Under the pieces are notes generated by a model. It ran no database searches. It worked only from the letters and a program-made list of their open reading frames with translations, and was not told where the DNA came from. The position numbers and the translations under genes are program-made. A stretch of 64,000 nucleotides of DNA from contig JARHVA010000316.1 of the NCBI GenBank assembly GCA_037957365.1, positions 2,193,501 to 2,257,500 on the forward strand, in the 5' to 3' direction. This document shows, piece by piece, positions 34,480-46,654 of the stretch (position 1 is the stretch's first letter; the number at the start of each line of letters is the position of its first letter). This DNA comes from Torreya grandis (lineage: Eukaryota; Streptophyta; Pinopsida; Cupressales; Taxaceae).

Positions 34480-35060
34480 TATGGTTTTATGTGTATTCTT
34501 GCATGGTGAATGACATATCCTCGGTATTAGATCGATGCAATGCTAACTATACACTTTTGCTAAGTTAGATTACCACTTGTGTTGATGCAAAGTGTCTAAG
34601 ATTCATTGATATACTCCACATGCTCATACCAAGTATTTTTGAATATTAGAAGGTCATCCAAGTAGATGAAGATAAAGGAGTTGAGGAAAGGCCTAAGTAG
34701 ATCATTCATCAAGCACATGAAAGTAGGCAGTGCATTAGTTAGGCTAAAAGGTATGACCAAAAATTCATACAATCAATCATGTGTCTTGAAGGCTATCTTC
34801 TAGATGTCTTTACAATGAACTAGACCCTAATAGTAACCTAACTTCAATTCGATCTTGGTGAATTATTATGCACCTTTAAACTAGTCCAGGATGTTGTCAA
34901 TGTGTGATAGTGGGTATTGATTCTTCACCATGATTTTTTTGAGTCCATGACTATCTATGTAGATACACTATGTCCCATTATTATTGGGTTTGAGTACTAT
35001 CAAAATCCCACAAGAAGAAGAGTTATACCTAATCTTTCCCTAGCCGAAGAAATCTTATAT
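34480..35060 (-). pseudogene. gypsy reverse transcriptase, degraded
   Basis: The minus strand shows, in order: 'IRYNSSSCGILIVLKPNNNG' near 35040 and 'DSHGLKKIMVKNQYPLSHID' near 34930, the fingers of a gypsy RT; 'LMNDLLRPFLNSFIFIYLDD' ending near 34652 with an intact Y-L-D-D; then 'NTWYEHVEYI'. Frame changes and stops separate these blocks. The RNase H that should follow (about 34150-34450) is too decayed to outline. Confidence 0.78.
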
Positions 35061-35419
35061 TTGGCACCATTTTTCATCATTATCCCAAACTAATCTATGA
35101 TAGATAGGGTTATTTGGTAGAGGGGATCCAAGAACCAAATTCATGTGGCACTTTATTGCACAATGAACTAGAAGGCCTTCATGTTCTTTGAAGACTTCAT
35201 CAAGTTTATTCATTAACTTGTTGAGTTGTTACTACTACCATATTGATCACGTAATGTTCACTACCAAATCTTGTTTTATTTCATGTGAAAGTGTGTAAGG
35301 ACAAATCATGAGCAAAAACATTTTTGCACATGTGAGATAAGTTTACAAAAATGGTTGGAAAATACCAAGGTGACTTTGTTCATGGGTGCTTACTCAAAGA
35401 GGTTGAAGAAGTGATTTTA

Positions 35420-35715
35420 TGCACAAATAGTCCAAGTTATGTTTTAACTTGATATGTAACTTTACTATCATATAAATATGATCTTTTTGGTAAGATGTCA
35501 TAGATCTCCAAAGGTGTGATGTCACAAGTGTTTGTGTCATCCATAGGCTCAAATGTTTACTATATGTTTCATTTATATTAGACCTATATATCTTTCCCCT
35601 ACTAAAGTTGCCACCATTAATATGGCTTGGGATACACTATAGTGGCAAGGCTAAGGCACTGTATAGTGGATTGTGCAGTGATGTTCTTCTGATTTCCACT
35701 ATCAATAATGACATG
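35420..35715 (-). pseudogene. gypsy aspartic protease, degraded
   Basis: The minus strand reads 'VIVDSGNQKNITAQSTIQCL' with an intact catalytic D-S-G (about 35692-35706), then 'SLATIVYPKPY', and further down 'CDITPLEIYDILPKRSYLYD', the C-terminal half of the retropepsin fold. Stops lie between. The related fragment at 18960-19925 lacks the G of this triplet. Confidence 0.75.
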
Positions 35716-36099
35716 AAGAGGTTAACACTTCACCTAAAACTTGGTGTGAAATAGGTGTTCACTCTCCTCAGAGTTGTCTATCACAATGATGTTGATGTTC
35801 AAATAAGTCACATTTAGATCACTAGCATCCATCAGTGTGGAACTTGATGTAGACTAGGCAATCAAGGATTTCAACATGTGACATTTGGGGTCATCATGGA
35901 TGTGTGATCGATGACAATGGCACCACTTATCATTGAAATTATTCTTAATTTTTTCTAGAGCATATGGTGCAAGAGCATTCAAAATATGTGCAATCTTATT
36001 TAGTGACTCTCCTTTAAGATAAATGTTATACCTATATGTAGAAGGTTACAATGAGGAATTTTATGTAGGTTAACCATTGTGCATGTCGTTGGATGAAGA

Positions 36100-36840
36100 G
36101 ATGAGATGCTAATTTATCTTCACCTTGGATTCAATATTTTTTATGTTCCAATAGGATTGTATAGAGTGTTATAAGTCAATAATTCCATCTTTACATGAAT
36201 ATAAGGTGAGAGTCTGCTCATGTAATTCAACACCATATATGGTTTGCTCAATTTTTCTCATAGGTGTGTAGAGTAGTCATGGAATGTGTTGGTGTAGTAT
36301 TCCACCAATTTATCCTTGCACTAACATAATTATTTAAACTTAATGTATTCATCCTCAAATTTAAAGATAGGGTAGTAATCCTCAGTGTATTGATAAAGGT
36401 TTTTCAAGACTCAATTGGAATTGGAACACAATATTGTGCACATTACGCATTGAAGTTGTCCCACTAGTGAACCACTAGAATGGACATATTTCACACTAAA
36501 AGGTCATCTTCTCATCATTAATGAAGCAATGGACTAATAAGTATACCTCACTATTTCTAACTCATGCGTTCAATGCTTTGGCATTGATCTTGCCTTTGAA
36601 CAAAGGAATATCAGGGTTGACTTTCACTTTGAATGGGGTTTGTTGTTGAAACCTTTGTTGAGTGAAATGTGGAGGTGGATTGGAAGGTTTTGGGTTGGGT
36701 CTCATAATCAACTCACATATCTAAGCAAAAACATTATTGTGTTGTGCCTCTAGTACGTTAGTGATTATCCTTTCAACTTTTTGGGCTTATTCAGGTTCCT
36801 TCTAGGTGTTAGCCATTTTACTTTTTACTACGACATTCTT
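36100..36840 (-). pseudogene. gypsy gag, degraded
   Basis: Near 36590-36640 the minus strand reads 'IPLFKGKINAKALNA' followed, after a stop where Trp is usual, by 'VRNSEVYLLVHCFINDEKM', the N-terminal capsid signature of chromovirus Gag. Upstream, a Pro/Gln-rich segment ('PNPKPSNPPPHFTQQRFQQQ', near 36650-36710) is typical of the region before it. The rest is unreadable because of stops. Confidence 0.7.
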
Positions 36841-36924
36841 CCAAATAGTCTAAACAAAATTTAATGAGATACCTTATTTCTCTCATTGTGCTCACATGTT
36901 TACATGCATATAAAAGATTGTATG

Positions 36925-36940
36925 TTATGATACCAATGGT
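36925..36940 (-). other. Primer-binding site, Met-tRNA type
   Basis: Next to the 5' LTR the minus strand reads ATTGGTATCATAACATAC, resembling TGGTATCAGAGC, the PBS complementary to initiator Met-tRNA in many plant LTR elements. This supports the strand assignment. Confidence 0.65.
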
Positions 36941-37741
36941 CCACACTACATGGGCCTAGGATGAACTATGTGGAGGACAACCGTGGATTAGAGATTACGT
37001 GTATTATTATGTATAGTTAATATGCACATAAATACTTAGACAAAGAAAACAACACACATTCAGGAAAATCAAAATTCATATACTTTCATAAATGCAACTT
37101 CTATTCAATGAGAGTGAATAGGGAAAATATTGCACTGATCTATAGTTTATGTATGACATAGTAAGCACTCATTGCACACTCTTATCATTATGATTATGTA
37201 TGGCATCGACTATGGATCGTATCAACCCTTGGTCAGATGCATATGTTACATATTTATACATGAAATACAAGAAGTAATTACAAGTGTTATCAGTTATAAA
37301 GAAGACAGTTACAAGTCATTTCATATTCCTTGTTCGGAGATGGTTGAGTTTCCAAATATGTGGTGACTAATGGTTTAGTTGGAGAACTGATAGATTCCAA
37401 GCTAGGGAGTGCCACTTGATAAGCCATGCAATGAAATCAAGCTAACATGTGGGTGTGCTAGAGCTAAGACAAGTGTACGCACATGAGTTTGTGATCAAGT
37501 TCTAGTGAGGTGCGTAGGAGTACGATCTAGTTTGCCATAGAGGAGTGTGCAAAATTGTGATCTAGTATGATATAAGTGTGTAGGTCTATCAAATAAATGC
37601 AAGACTAGTACACAAGAGTGAGAGAAAGCTCAACACAAAAAAGTGAGCAGGTTTACACATCAAAGTGAGTGTGTTTCAAGAAGGCAAAGAAGATATGTGC
37701 ACTTGATAGGAACTACACATGAATCACTAGAGGGTAAAACA
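36937..37741 (-). repeat. 5' LTR of minus-strand gypsy element
   Basis: Partner of 31596-32398. In plus-strand coordinates it begins TGGTCCACACTACATGGG and ends GGGTAAAACA, about 805 bp. The PBS abuts its low-coordinate end. Confidence 0.82.
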
Positions 37742-38870
37742 TTCTAAAAAAAAGCTCTATCTATTAAATAAATACACTCTATATATTAACTACAAATTAA
37801 TACTTTGAATTTTATTTATATTATAAAATATAATTAAATAAGTAAAAACAACACTTATTATTAAAGATTATAAAAAATAAAAATAATGATGACATACATA
37901 TGAAAAATTTAAAACCAAAAAAACCAAATTACAAACACAAACTTTTAGAGTATTAAAAAAAGGTTAAATATAAGCACTTTTTTATAGTTTGAATTTAGAA
38001 TCAGCCTAATCCCCTACTTAGGATTAAGAAAGGATATCAACATTGTGACTACAAACTAGGAGATAATTCAAGGTTCATAACCTCTAATTTAAAAAACAAT
38101 AAATTGATGAAATGCATTAATCTTGGCTCGAATAAATAAAACATTAGCATTATATAAAAAATTCCAATTATAATTTAATTCTTATCCTAGTGAACATCTA
38201 TTCTTCACATTTTTTTCTAATTTTTCCTTTCACATGTTCATATAAATATATAACTAGACTTATTTTATATTTTAATATTTCAAATTAATATGAGAGTAAA
38301 TTATACTAATTCTAAGTTAAGACTAATTTTATATATTTAATATTCAAGATTAATATAATAATAAAAAATATTAATTCTAGGTTAAAACATAAGACAAGCA
38401 ATTTTGAATAGAAAATATTGGAAAATATCTTAGAACAAGTAATAAAATATTTAAATAAAATAGATCGGAAAGTTACATATTTAGACTTTTAAATTATAAA
38501 TCGATGTAATATATAAATACTATAATATTAAAAGAAAATTAAGTTTTAATTATAGTTTTCTCCTTTAGAAATAAGTAGGAAGAGAAAAAAATTGTAATAT
38601 GAATATAAATTTCAAAGACCGAATATTAATATAAATTTCAAAGATGGAACTTTATATATAGACACTCCTAAAATGTTAAAAGTATAATAGACTTAAAAAA
38701 TAACAATTAAACTATTTAAAACAAACACAATAATAATTCATACTACAATATTGAAAATACTATATATTTTTTAAAAATATTATAATAAAAATATTTAAAA
38801 TAATAATAATATAAAAATAAAAAAATAAAAAAAATTAATAAGAGAAAATATTTTTTACCGGAGTTATGAA
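37742..38870. other. AT-rich intergenic DNA
   Basis: About 1.1 kb of strongly A/T-biased sequence with A-tracts. I see no gene, tandem array or transposon end in it. Confidence 0.6.
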
Positions 38871-38888
38871 GCATAAGAAATAGCTTTT

Positions 38889-40600
38889 TCAGAAATTAGA
38901 GCTACTAACTAGATCTGGGACATAAAGAGGCACCCAGTCCCTTGATACCACTAAGAAAATAAATAAAAACCAACATATAACAATCATAAAGAATGACATG
39001 AAAAAATATAAGTGTCCACACCTCAAAAACAAGACATAGAAGGCTAAGTAACAAAATAATCTACCAACACTGGCTAATAAATGTCCAACATCAAAAAAGA
39101 GTAGTAGACTTAAAACAAGCTCACAACAAATAGACAACCACCTATCAGTAATATCACATGATATAGACAACCAATTGTCAAATAAAAAATACTTTTGTGT
39201 AGAGAAAAATTGAACCAAAATAAAAAGGAGCTAACAATAAGGAGAAATCATTATTTTCCCTCTACGAGGAAGAATATCATCTAGATTCCACTGCAACCTG
39301 TTGACAATGGCAACTAAAAAATCCATCCTTAGATGTTTTCCCTCTATCTTTCTACCTTTTCACTTGATATAAGAAACACCATTTGGAATCGAAACAAATT
39401 GGTGAGATTTGCACATTATAGGGGATTTAAGAGGAATACCCTCAAAATCAAAAACTGATTTGATCCTCAGTGCTCTATCATTAACAACTCCTAGTATAGG
39501 ATCCTCAAACCTAGGAGGGGAGGGAGAGTGGGATTCTATCCATTGTGAATAGGACAAGACAACCTTTGAATTGAGAGAGGGGTAATACGAGAATTTTCCA
39601 TGATTTCGCTAAACAAAGTTAGCATTTAGAGGGACATCCTTCTTTTTCCAAAACTACATGGGCCTAAAAAAGGATGAGTTTGAGAAGATCAAGCAATCAC
39701 TTGATGAACAAGTTAATCGTAACAAAATCATCTGAACAAGATGCTCTCATAGTTGATGGGTCCATAAGTTGATAGAAGACATGACCTTGATTGAATGGGT
39801 AAGAGGCTTGGATAGATCAATTAACCCAGAAACATGCACAAACTTCTTTTTCATCAATTCTTCATCAATCTTGACAAAAGAACCTACCATTTTAGCCAAA
39901 AATTTGTTTTGATTAGGAAACTGAAGCACCAGGGGCATATTCTATAATATAAGCCATAAATGAACAACAATGATTTTAGATGAAGAAATATCGAAGGAAG
40001 GAGACTAAGGGTAAAAAAAGACATTGTATTTGCCATGAAACCAAGGCCTAAAAGACTCCATCGAATCCTTATCAACAACAAAATGGAAAACAACAAGGAA
40101 AATTCCTATATTCAACAAGGAAAATTAGGGCTTAACAATATTGGACCAATGAAATTAATCCCAATTAAAGAAATTTTAGCCCTAATACATTTACCAATTA
40201 GAGGGCTGCCATGGTTAGCTTTCAAATAAATTATAGACCCGAATCAAAAATATCTAAAATGGGGCTCTCTGCCAAAAATGATAGAGAGATATTTCCAACA
40301 AAGAAAACTTCGCCATCTACCAAGGAGGTTTGTAGGTAGGTAGAGCTTGAAAGCTACTGAGAAGAATGCAGAGCTTTAGGGGGCACTTCAACCCCACCAA
40401 AAGTGGTTGTAGATTTAGAGGAAGAACCAACATTCAAAGAGCTCCGATGAATTAAACTGATGAGCCAGAGTTACCAAGACAAGAAGAGATGTGATTTTTA
40501 AAATACTCTCCTTAGTTTTGTAAGGGGTTGCTTTTATTCCGACTGTCCATGAACACCAGAATCTTTGCAGTCCCTACTTATTTATGAGTTAGTTTTATGT
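38889..40600 (-). pseudogene. DUF4283-like (LINE ORF1-type) relic
   Basis: Across stops, the minus strand from about 40100 to 39770 reads 'FHFVVDKDSMESFRPWFHGK', then 'NMPLVLQFPNQNKFLAKMVG' and 'SFVKIDEELMKKKFVHVSGL', closing with 'IDLSKPLTHSIKV'. This follows the order of a DUF4283 domain, including the I-D-L-S-K-P-L strand, as in L1 ORF1 and related plant proteins. A downstream piece (39557-39360, 'SPSPPRFEDPILGV') may be its tail. No RT follows. The hydrophobic frame at 39218-38889 is T-rich sequence without support. It is not a close copy of the ORF1 at 25352. A decayed host gene of the same domain is possible. Confidence 0.5.
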
Positions 40601-40654
40601 TTATTTTCCTCCTCAACTTTCCCTGCCTCTTTGAATATTGCATGCTTAGAATTA

Positions 40655-40900
40655 TCAGATTATTTTGACCCACCCACCCATCCTTTGCCCCCCCCGCCCG
40701 CCAACCCCCACCCCCCCTTGTCCCCCACTTGAGACACAATCAATTGTGGAATATGGCTTCTTCTTGAACAACTTTCCTTTATTCTCGTCTAGGATAACCT
40801 CGTGTAGACCACCACATATAGGCTCAACATCACTAACCTTGCATAAATAGTCATTTGGGAAGCAAGAATGAACCAAAAACTTTAGTTTAAAATTCATCAT
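40655..40900 (-). pseudogene. Unrecognised conserved reading frame, two copies in window
   Basis: An 81-codon minus-strand frame beginning 'MMNFKLKFLVHSCFPNDYLC'. The first ~45 residues recur, with changes, in the other copy of this repeat (minus strand, 20041-19930: 'CFLNDYLYKFSDAKIVCGAL'), so the frame was coding before duplication or lies inside an element ORF. After about residue 55 it runs into a Gly-rich tail made by the C-rich tract below. I do not recognise the family. It could be an exon end captured by an element or a transposon ORF fragment. Confidence 0.35.
40669..40731. repeat. C-rich tract (G-rich on minus strand)
   Basis: A 60-bp run of C-tracts (up to eight C) interrupted by A, G or T. 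The minus strand has at least four runs of three or more G within 45 bp. It interrupts the partner relation with 19927, where no such tract exists. Confidence 0.8.
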
Positions 40901-42760
40901 AAATTTAAACGATAGTATTAAAAAAAATAAAAATATATAATTAAAAAAATTGTAATCTAACTAATAAAGATGATGATAAAAATATAATATCGTGTCATCC
41001 ATTCAAATATTTATCCCAATAAATACTAAAATTTTAATGAAATGGATACTTCTCAATTAATATAAAATCACTCCATCCATTACGATACACATCTAAAACT
41101 TTAATTTTTTTAAAAATAAATTAAACATTCACAAGTACAAATTTGAAACAAATAATGCAACGTTAATAAAAGGTTAAGAGTCCCTAATTGTTACTATTTT
41201 AAATTTTTTTTTAATTGTAATTTTTAAATAGTATAAAATTTAATATATTTAAAGGTGTGAAAATAAATATATCCTTTTGGTCCGTTAACGTGAATATTTA
41301 ACATCTTTAAACCCTACTTTAAAGTATAAAAAAGAGGGAGGGAAGATTGTGGGGTGCCAATTGAATATTTTCATAAACCACGGGGGAGGTGGGCTAAGAT
41401 ATCAGGGACGGCATACTTTCGTAAGGAAAGAAAAAAATAATTCTTTTAACTTAAATTTTAATATAGAAATTCTCATAAGGTAGGTGGTTTAAGTAATCGA
41501 AGGTAATGAGGTTTGAAAAATATTTTTAAGGTAGTACATTTTTAGAAGTACTTTCTACGATAAAAAGTATTAATTTATAGGTTTTGTTGATTACTATTAT
41601 TATCTTTGTTATGATAGAAAGTTTTTATATAATAAAAAATATTTGTAAATATTTTGAATATATAAACCTTTTTCAAAAATGGATTAGAGATGGGCATTAG
41701 AGTGGTATTTCTCTTAACAACCATAATATATTGTGGTTTTTTGTAAGGACCAATATTAGTCTTCTTTTAGTACAAATATTATGTATAAAAGCCCTGCATC
41801 CATTTAAAAAGGCATCCACTTTATTAATTTCTTGACTTCTCTTTGAGATTAGATCCCATGAAATCTACTAAAAGATAAATATAAGTTGCTTAATATAGAC
41901 TTATCTTTAATTTTGTGTATCCAAGAGTTGATGTTTGATGTCATGCTCCATAAGATGGGTTTACAACCTCCACATGCTTGGTGGAAGGATTAGAGGTAGA
42001 ATTGTGACACTCAATTTATAAATTACTCTTCTAGTCTCTTTTATCAAATCATGAGCCCATATGCTTTTGCTATAGACAAATTAAATAGGTGTTGGAATTT
42101 AAATTATTTACCTAGAACCTGGCTCATGAAGCTTAACAGATTATCGAATGTCAAGCTCGAGCCCAAACATGCACATTTTTTATAGTATTTGATTTATTAA
42201 GGCCTTTTTCTTAGGGAACGCCTCTTGCACATTGGAATTGTTTGACCCAAACACCTAACCTATTATAGACTAGAGTCCTTCAAACATCTCTTTGGTACAT
42301 GTCTAATATCTCAATCTGTCTGCCATTGGATCCACAACCTTTTCCAAAATGTTCCATCTAGAGCTCTTCTTTTGATACAATTTTTGTTTTTAGGATAAAT
42401 GTTAGTGGCTAACTTATATTTATTTTCAATGGAACTTATTCAGAGCTATAATTTTATTTTAGTTATGAAAATCTAAGAATTCAACTATTTGTAACAATAA
42501 AAAATCATCTTCATAGTTTTATGTTAGTGACGAGGTGATTTTTATCTCTTTGGCTCTTATACAAATCCAAGCTCAATTTGAAAAGATAACACTTGAGTTT
42601 CAACACTCGTAGGTGTTGCTTAACCACTAGGGGAATGCTCCCTACATTATGATTCGTGTCCCCTTAGACTAACCACCTCATGGCTCCGCTCTTCTAACTC
42701 TTAAGTAGCACCAAAGCCACTCTCATAGCCACAACCACTTCTCCACTCCTCCTTAACAGG
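40790..42760. repeat. Dispersed repeat, copy 2 (partner 19927-21790)
   Basis: Begins TCTAGGATAACCTCG and ends near CTTCTCCACTCCTCC. Shared landmarks with copy 1 include TATAAAAGC (41776), GAGTTGATGTTTGATGTCAT (about 41928), ATCTCAATCTGTCTG (about 42310), and CTCCCTACA[TC] (about 42628). It is diverged and non-coding apart from the frame at 40655-40900. Confidence 0.65.
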
Positions 42761-43230
42761 GAAGGTTGGACTCCATTATCACCCTATGGGAGGTCTGCTA
42801 CTAACCTGTCACAATGAATCTTACATGTGAAGGGGGTGGTTTGATTGAAATATTTGTTCAACTTCCTTTTGGTTAGGGCACTACTTTTTCTTTGCCCCCC
42901 TGAAGCCACTTAGGATGGTTGTGTGGTGCCCAATCCTCCTTTAGATGAACCTTCTGCTTGGAGCACCTAACCTCCCTAGGATGATTTGCCTTCACCTCCT
43001 TCTGGAATTGCACTATGTACCTAAAAATATGTTTTTTCTATCTTTTTTGATGTAATTTTTTAAAATCCAAAATGCCATGTGTAACCAATGATTATTTGTT
43101 TTGAATTGTGTGCTCTTGTCGGCATGGAGTCTAGGTTGTGCAAACCAAATAGCCACTTTATTAATTTAGCCATCATTATGTTATTATTATTATTTTGCTT
43201 GATAATTGGATGATTATGCAATGTGTGTCT
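42761..43230. other. Unassigned sequence inside the repeat region
   Basis: About 470 bp that is less AT-rich than its neighbours and absent from copy 1. No open frame of note and no terminal repeats that I can see. Confidence 0.45.
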
Positions 43231-43439
43231 TTATAATAATTGTGATGGACCAACATGATTCCTTTCACAAATCATGAAATGAAAATTTCACATAGGGTGA
43301 TGCACACAGTGGACCTTTCAAGAATTAAGATGCTTATGCCCTCTTTACATATGCTTTCCTTCATAAACCATCCCTAGCAATTTTCCATGTTTGGTCAAAG
43401 TTTTAATTCATTCTACTGTGCATTTTAGTTAAATAAATT

Positions 43440-44720
43440 ACCTTGAAAGGATCATTTTTATTCTTCTCAAGAAAAGGATCTCATTATGCTTTATGCACTC
43501 CACTCACATCTCAAGGAGGGAAACCATATCATACATTTTACTACTAATTATATCTCACTACACACAATATTGACAATGATTATGGGATTTAAGGCTCATC
43601 ACCATATGACTCTAGGGTTCCAAGTTCAATTTTTAGATACTTAGTGACTTAGTGATTCATTTTTATTCTAGGACTTGGACACATGTTTTCTAAAAACATA
43701 TAGGGTTCCAACTTTACTCTGCTAATATAACTCCTTCAATGCTATGACAAACCCATGAGACTTTAGTTGTGTCCTAGGGATAAAGGAGTGTTTCTATAAG
43801 TTCTAAGACTTATCATTTGATGCTCTAGAAGCTCCAGTCAATAGTATCATTTTCAATATCCTTTATATGTTCTACTTTGAAGTTCATATCTATCTTATAG
43901 ATCTACATCATGACTAAGCACAAACCTCAAAGTGGTGGAAATATAGTATCCTGAAATGGCCTCATGGCCTTTATTCTATCCCTGTTTACATTTGTTTTGA
44001 AAAAAATCTATGTATAGCTAATTAGGTTCAAATGAAGTAAAATTGATACTTTGGTTGACTTTCAAAGCTTAAAATTCCCTTCTTAGTTCCCCAAGATAAC
44101 CTCCATCTTTTCTTTTCTTTCTTCCTTTGTTCCCCCTTTCAGAGTTCTGTATTGTAGAGACCTCATAGCATATAAAGATTTTACTAAATGGTCTTGGAAG
44201 CCTTTATCTCTCCTCCCTTTAATTAAGTTGGCCCATTTAACCCTTTTTTCTTTTCCCATTTCTACATGTTGGAAGTCAAGCACATGTGCCAATATTTCCA
44301 AATTTGAATTTAAAACTCACCTAGATAAATAAATTAGGCAAAATTGATTGCATATATAGTTCATTGAGCATATTATTATTGCACAAGGAGTACATTGTGT
44401 TATTCCAAGGCTCCTTGTGATTTCATTGTTCTATTATACATGGTCTAATAATTAAAGGGTTAGTAAGTGGACACTTGCTACTCAAATACTAGGTGTCAAA
44501 AAAATTAAAAGGTAAATTTCAAAGGCATTCAAAAATTATAGCGGTTAAAAAATTTTATCTCACAAGGGAGGTGTGTTGAAATTGTAGACCTGGTCATGAG
44601 ATTTGTAGGAAATAAAAAAATGAACTCTTCTAATCTTTGATTCCATTATGGAATTGTGAAAATCTGGTCCACATAAAAGATTATGTGCTTTCTTTAGTAA
44701 AAGAGATGGATGAAGATTAT
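43440..44720. repeat. ~1.3 kb repeat, uninterrupted copy
   Basis: Aligns piecewise with 46170-46654, 50430-50500 and 50824-51640. Shared runs include TTTATGCACTCCAC, AACATATAGGGTTCCAA, ATGGCC[TC]CATGGCCTTT and TCATTGTTCTA / TTATTGTTCTA. This copy holds the empty sites for the LTR element and the SINE of the second copy. No coding sequence is recognised; a 72-codon minus-strand frame at 44083-44301 has no counterpart. Confidence 0.75.
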
Positions 44721-46165
44721 CGATAGAATCAAAATATCATGGATTCTGTTTCATACACCATGCACTCCTTTACAGTGAGATGGTTCAAGCAATTCATATA
44801 TTAATTAGGAAGATTAAGTATTTACAACGACATGCTAGTGTAATATGGATAAATTAATTTTAATCAGATTGAATGATATATATTCATTACTATTTAATGA
44901 GGTTTAAATATATATAAAATAATAAATAAAATTTATTTTATTTTATAAAAAATATAGTATAAAGTATTTTGATTTGTAAATAATATGAAAATAAAATTTA
45001 TGATCTGATGGTGCCAAATAAAATAAAACAATAAGATGAATGTAACTTAAATTTTTTGGAGTAAATAAATAATATCTTCAAATCTGTACACAACATATTT
45101 CTAGGCATGAGGCCAATAAATAACATGGTCATGGGAAGTGACATACAAATACAATTTTTTTGACAACTGTATTCTTTCTCATATTTTATACTATTGATCC
45201 TATTATTATATTTACATGACCCTTATCATGTATTTATTGTGATTGTGTCTCCACTAGATGACTACAATCCATAGCATGTGCATACCTTGAGCATATAATA
45301 TTGGAAACATGTTATATACTTTTCATGATTTATACTCTGCACGATTTATACTAGTCTATAATATACATGAGAAATGGGGAGACCACCTTCCCAGCTACGT
45401 GGGGTGATATCCCTCTAGGCTAAAAGTCACGAAGGGCCATAAGCCATTCATCTAGGGGGCTAGGTGTGGGTATCCCTTAGTGGGGTTTAGTACAACACCT
45501 CAATATTTTTGGAACCTTATGGGTGTATTTTTGGGTGGTTTTAGTTTATGATTTATATAGTCCATGATGGTTTTGGTACCCATTATATTATAATACCACT
45601 TTGATAGTTTCCTATTGATGTGCTTAAATTATTCACATATGCATTAGGGTAAAGTATAACTTTGAACTAAGTTATTGTGTTGTAAAATGGTTGAGTTAAT
45701 ACAATGAGGAAGAAGGTTACTATGCTCAATTATTCTCATAAGGATTTACTAGGTGAAATCTTGTGTATTGTACAATATTTGTGTGTATGTCATTTCTCTT
45801 ATTCTATTTTTAACTTAAATATTGTGTTAGTATTGCTTCCCTTGTATTGGTTTATCAATCTATTTTCTTAATTTATTAGGGTAAGACCTTATTAAGTTTT
45901 GATCATCACTGCTATATCTTTATGGACTAATTAATCAATGTTATGATAGATTCTGTAATGTATGTTCTATAGTTTTTATATATTGAACCCACCCTGGGAA
46001 AAATATCTTAGTAAATGTTCTCATATTGTACATCTTTGGGTACTATGATCAAATGATATTTGGTGATGTATATATTCTACCTTACAATGATTTCACTTGG
46101 CCCACATCTTGAGCCAACATAACTTATAAAATATTAATGATGATGTTTATCACATTACCTCGTAT
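44721..46165. other. Intergenic DNA with a GC-richer island
   Basis: AT-rich except at about 45365-45500, where sequence such as CAGCTACGTGGGGTGATATC and CACGAAGGGCCATAAGCCAT stands out. No frame, tRNA-like fold or terminal repeat could be assigned to it. Confidence 0.5.
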
Positions 46166-46654
46166 GGAAATTTTTTCTTCTTCTCATTACACGAATTTCT
46201 CTATGTTTTATGCACTCCACCTATATATCTCGAGTGAGAGAAACCATATTGTAAAATTTAATACTAAGTGTGTCTCGATATGCATAGTCTTCACAATGAT
46301 TTGGGATTGAAATCCCATCACCCTATGACTCCAATATTCTAACTTCAATTTTTAGATGCCTAGTGACACAATGATTTATATGTTACTTTAGGATGTGGAG
46401 TCTCATCTCTTTAAGACATATAGGGTTCCAAATTCACTCCTCTTAGTTAAATGTCCTTCGAAGGAATGATGAACCCATAGGTCTTTCTCTAAATATTGTG
46501 GACAAATGAGTGGTTTTGTAAGTTTCGCAACTTATGATCATTTGATTTAGAGAATATTTAGTAATAAGTACCCTTTATACACATTTATACTTTGAAACTC
46601 ACACCTACGCAATCTAATTCATGGATAATCACACACCTCCAAGTGGGGGGAAAT

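Larger units (their letters stand above)
31596..37741 (-). mobile_element. Ty3/gypsy (chromovirus-like) retrotransposon, decayed, both LTRs present
   Basis: Related direct repeats of ~804 bp at 31596-32398 and 36937-37741 flank a minus-strand internal region with PBS, gag, protease, RT and integrase. On the minus strand LTRs begin TGTAG-like and end ACCA. Candidate flanks (ATCCA left, TTCTA right) do not match, so the duplication is lost or the ends are slightly off. Every coding domain has stops. A protease-region fragment of the same family is at 18960-19925. Chromovirus-like status rests on a GPY-type integrase tail and a Met-tRNA-type PBS. Confidence 0.85.

Noticed and set aside
38889..39218. 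109-codon hydrophobic minus-strand frame that could look like a membrane protein
   Set aside because: Its Leu/Phe/Cys-rich translation comes from T-rich DNA. No family pattern, no start context, and it lies at the decayed end of the DUF4283-like relic.
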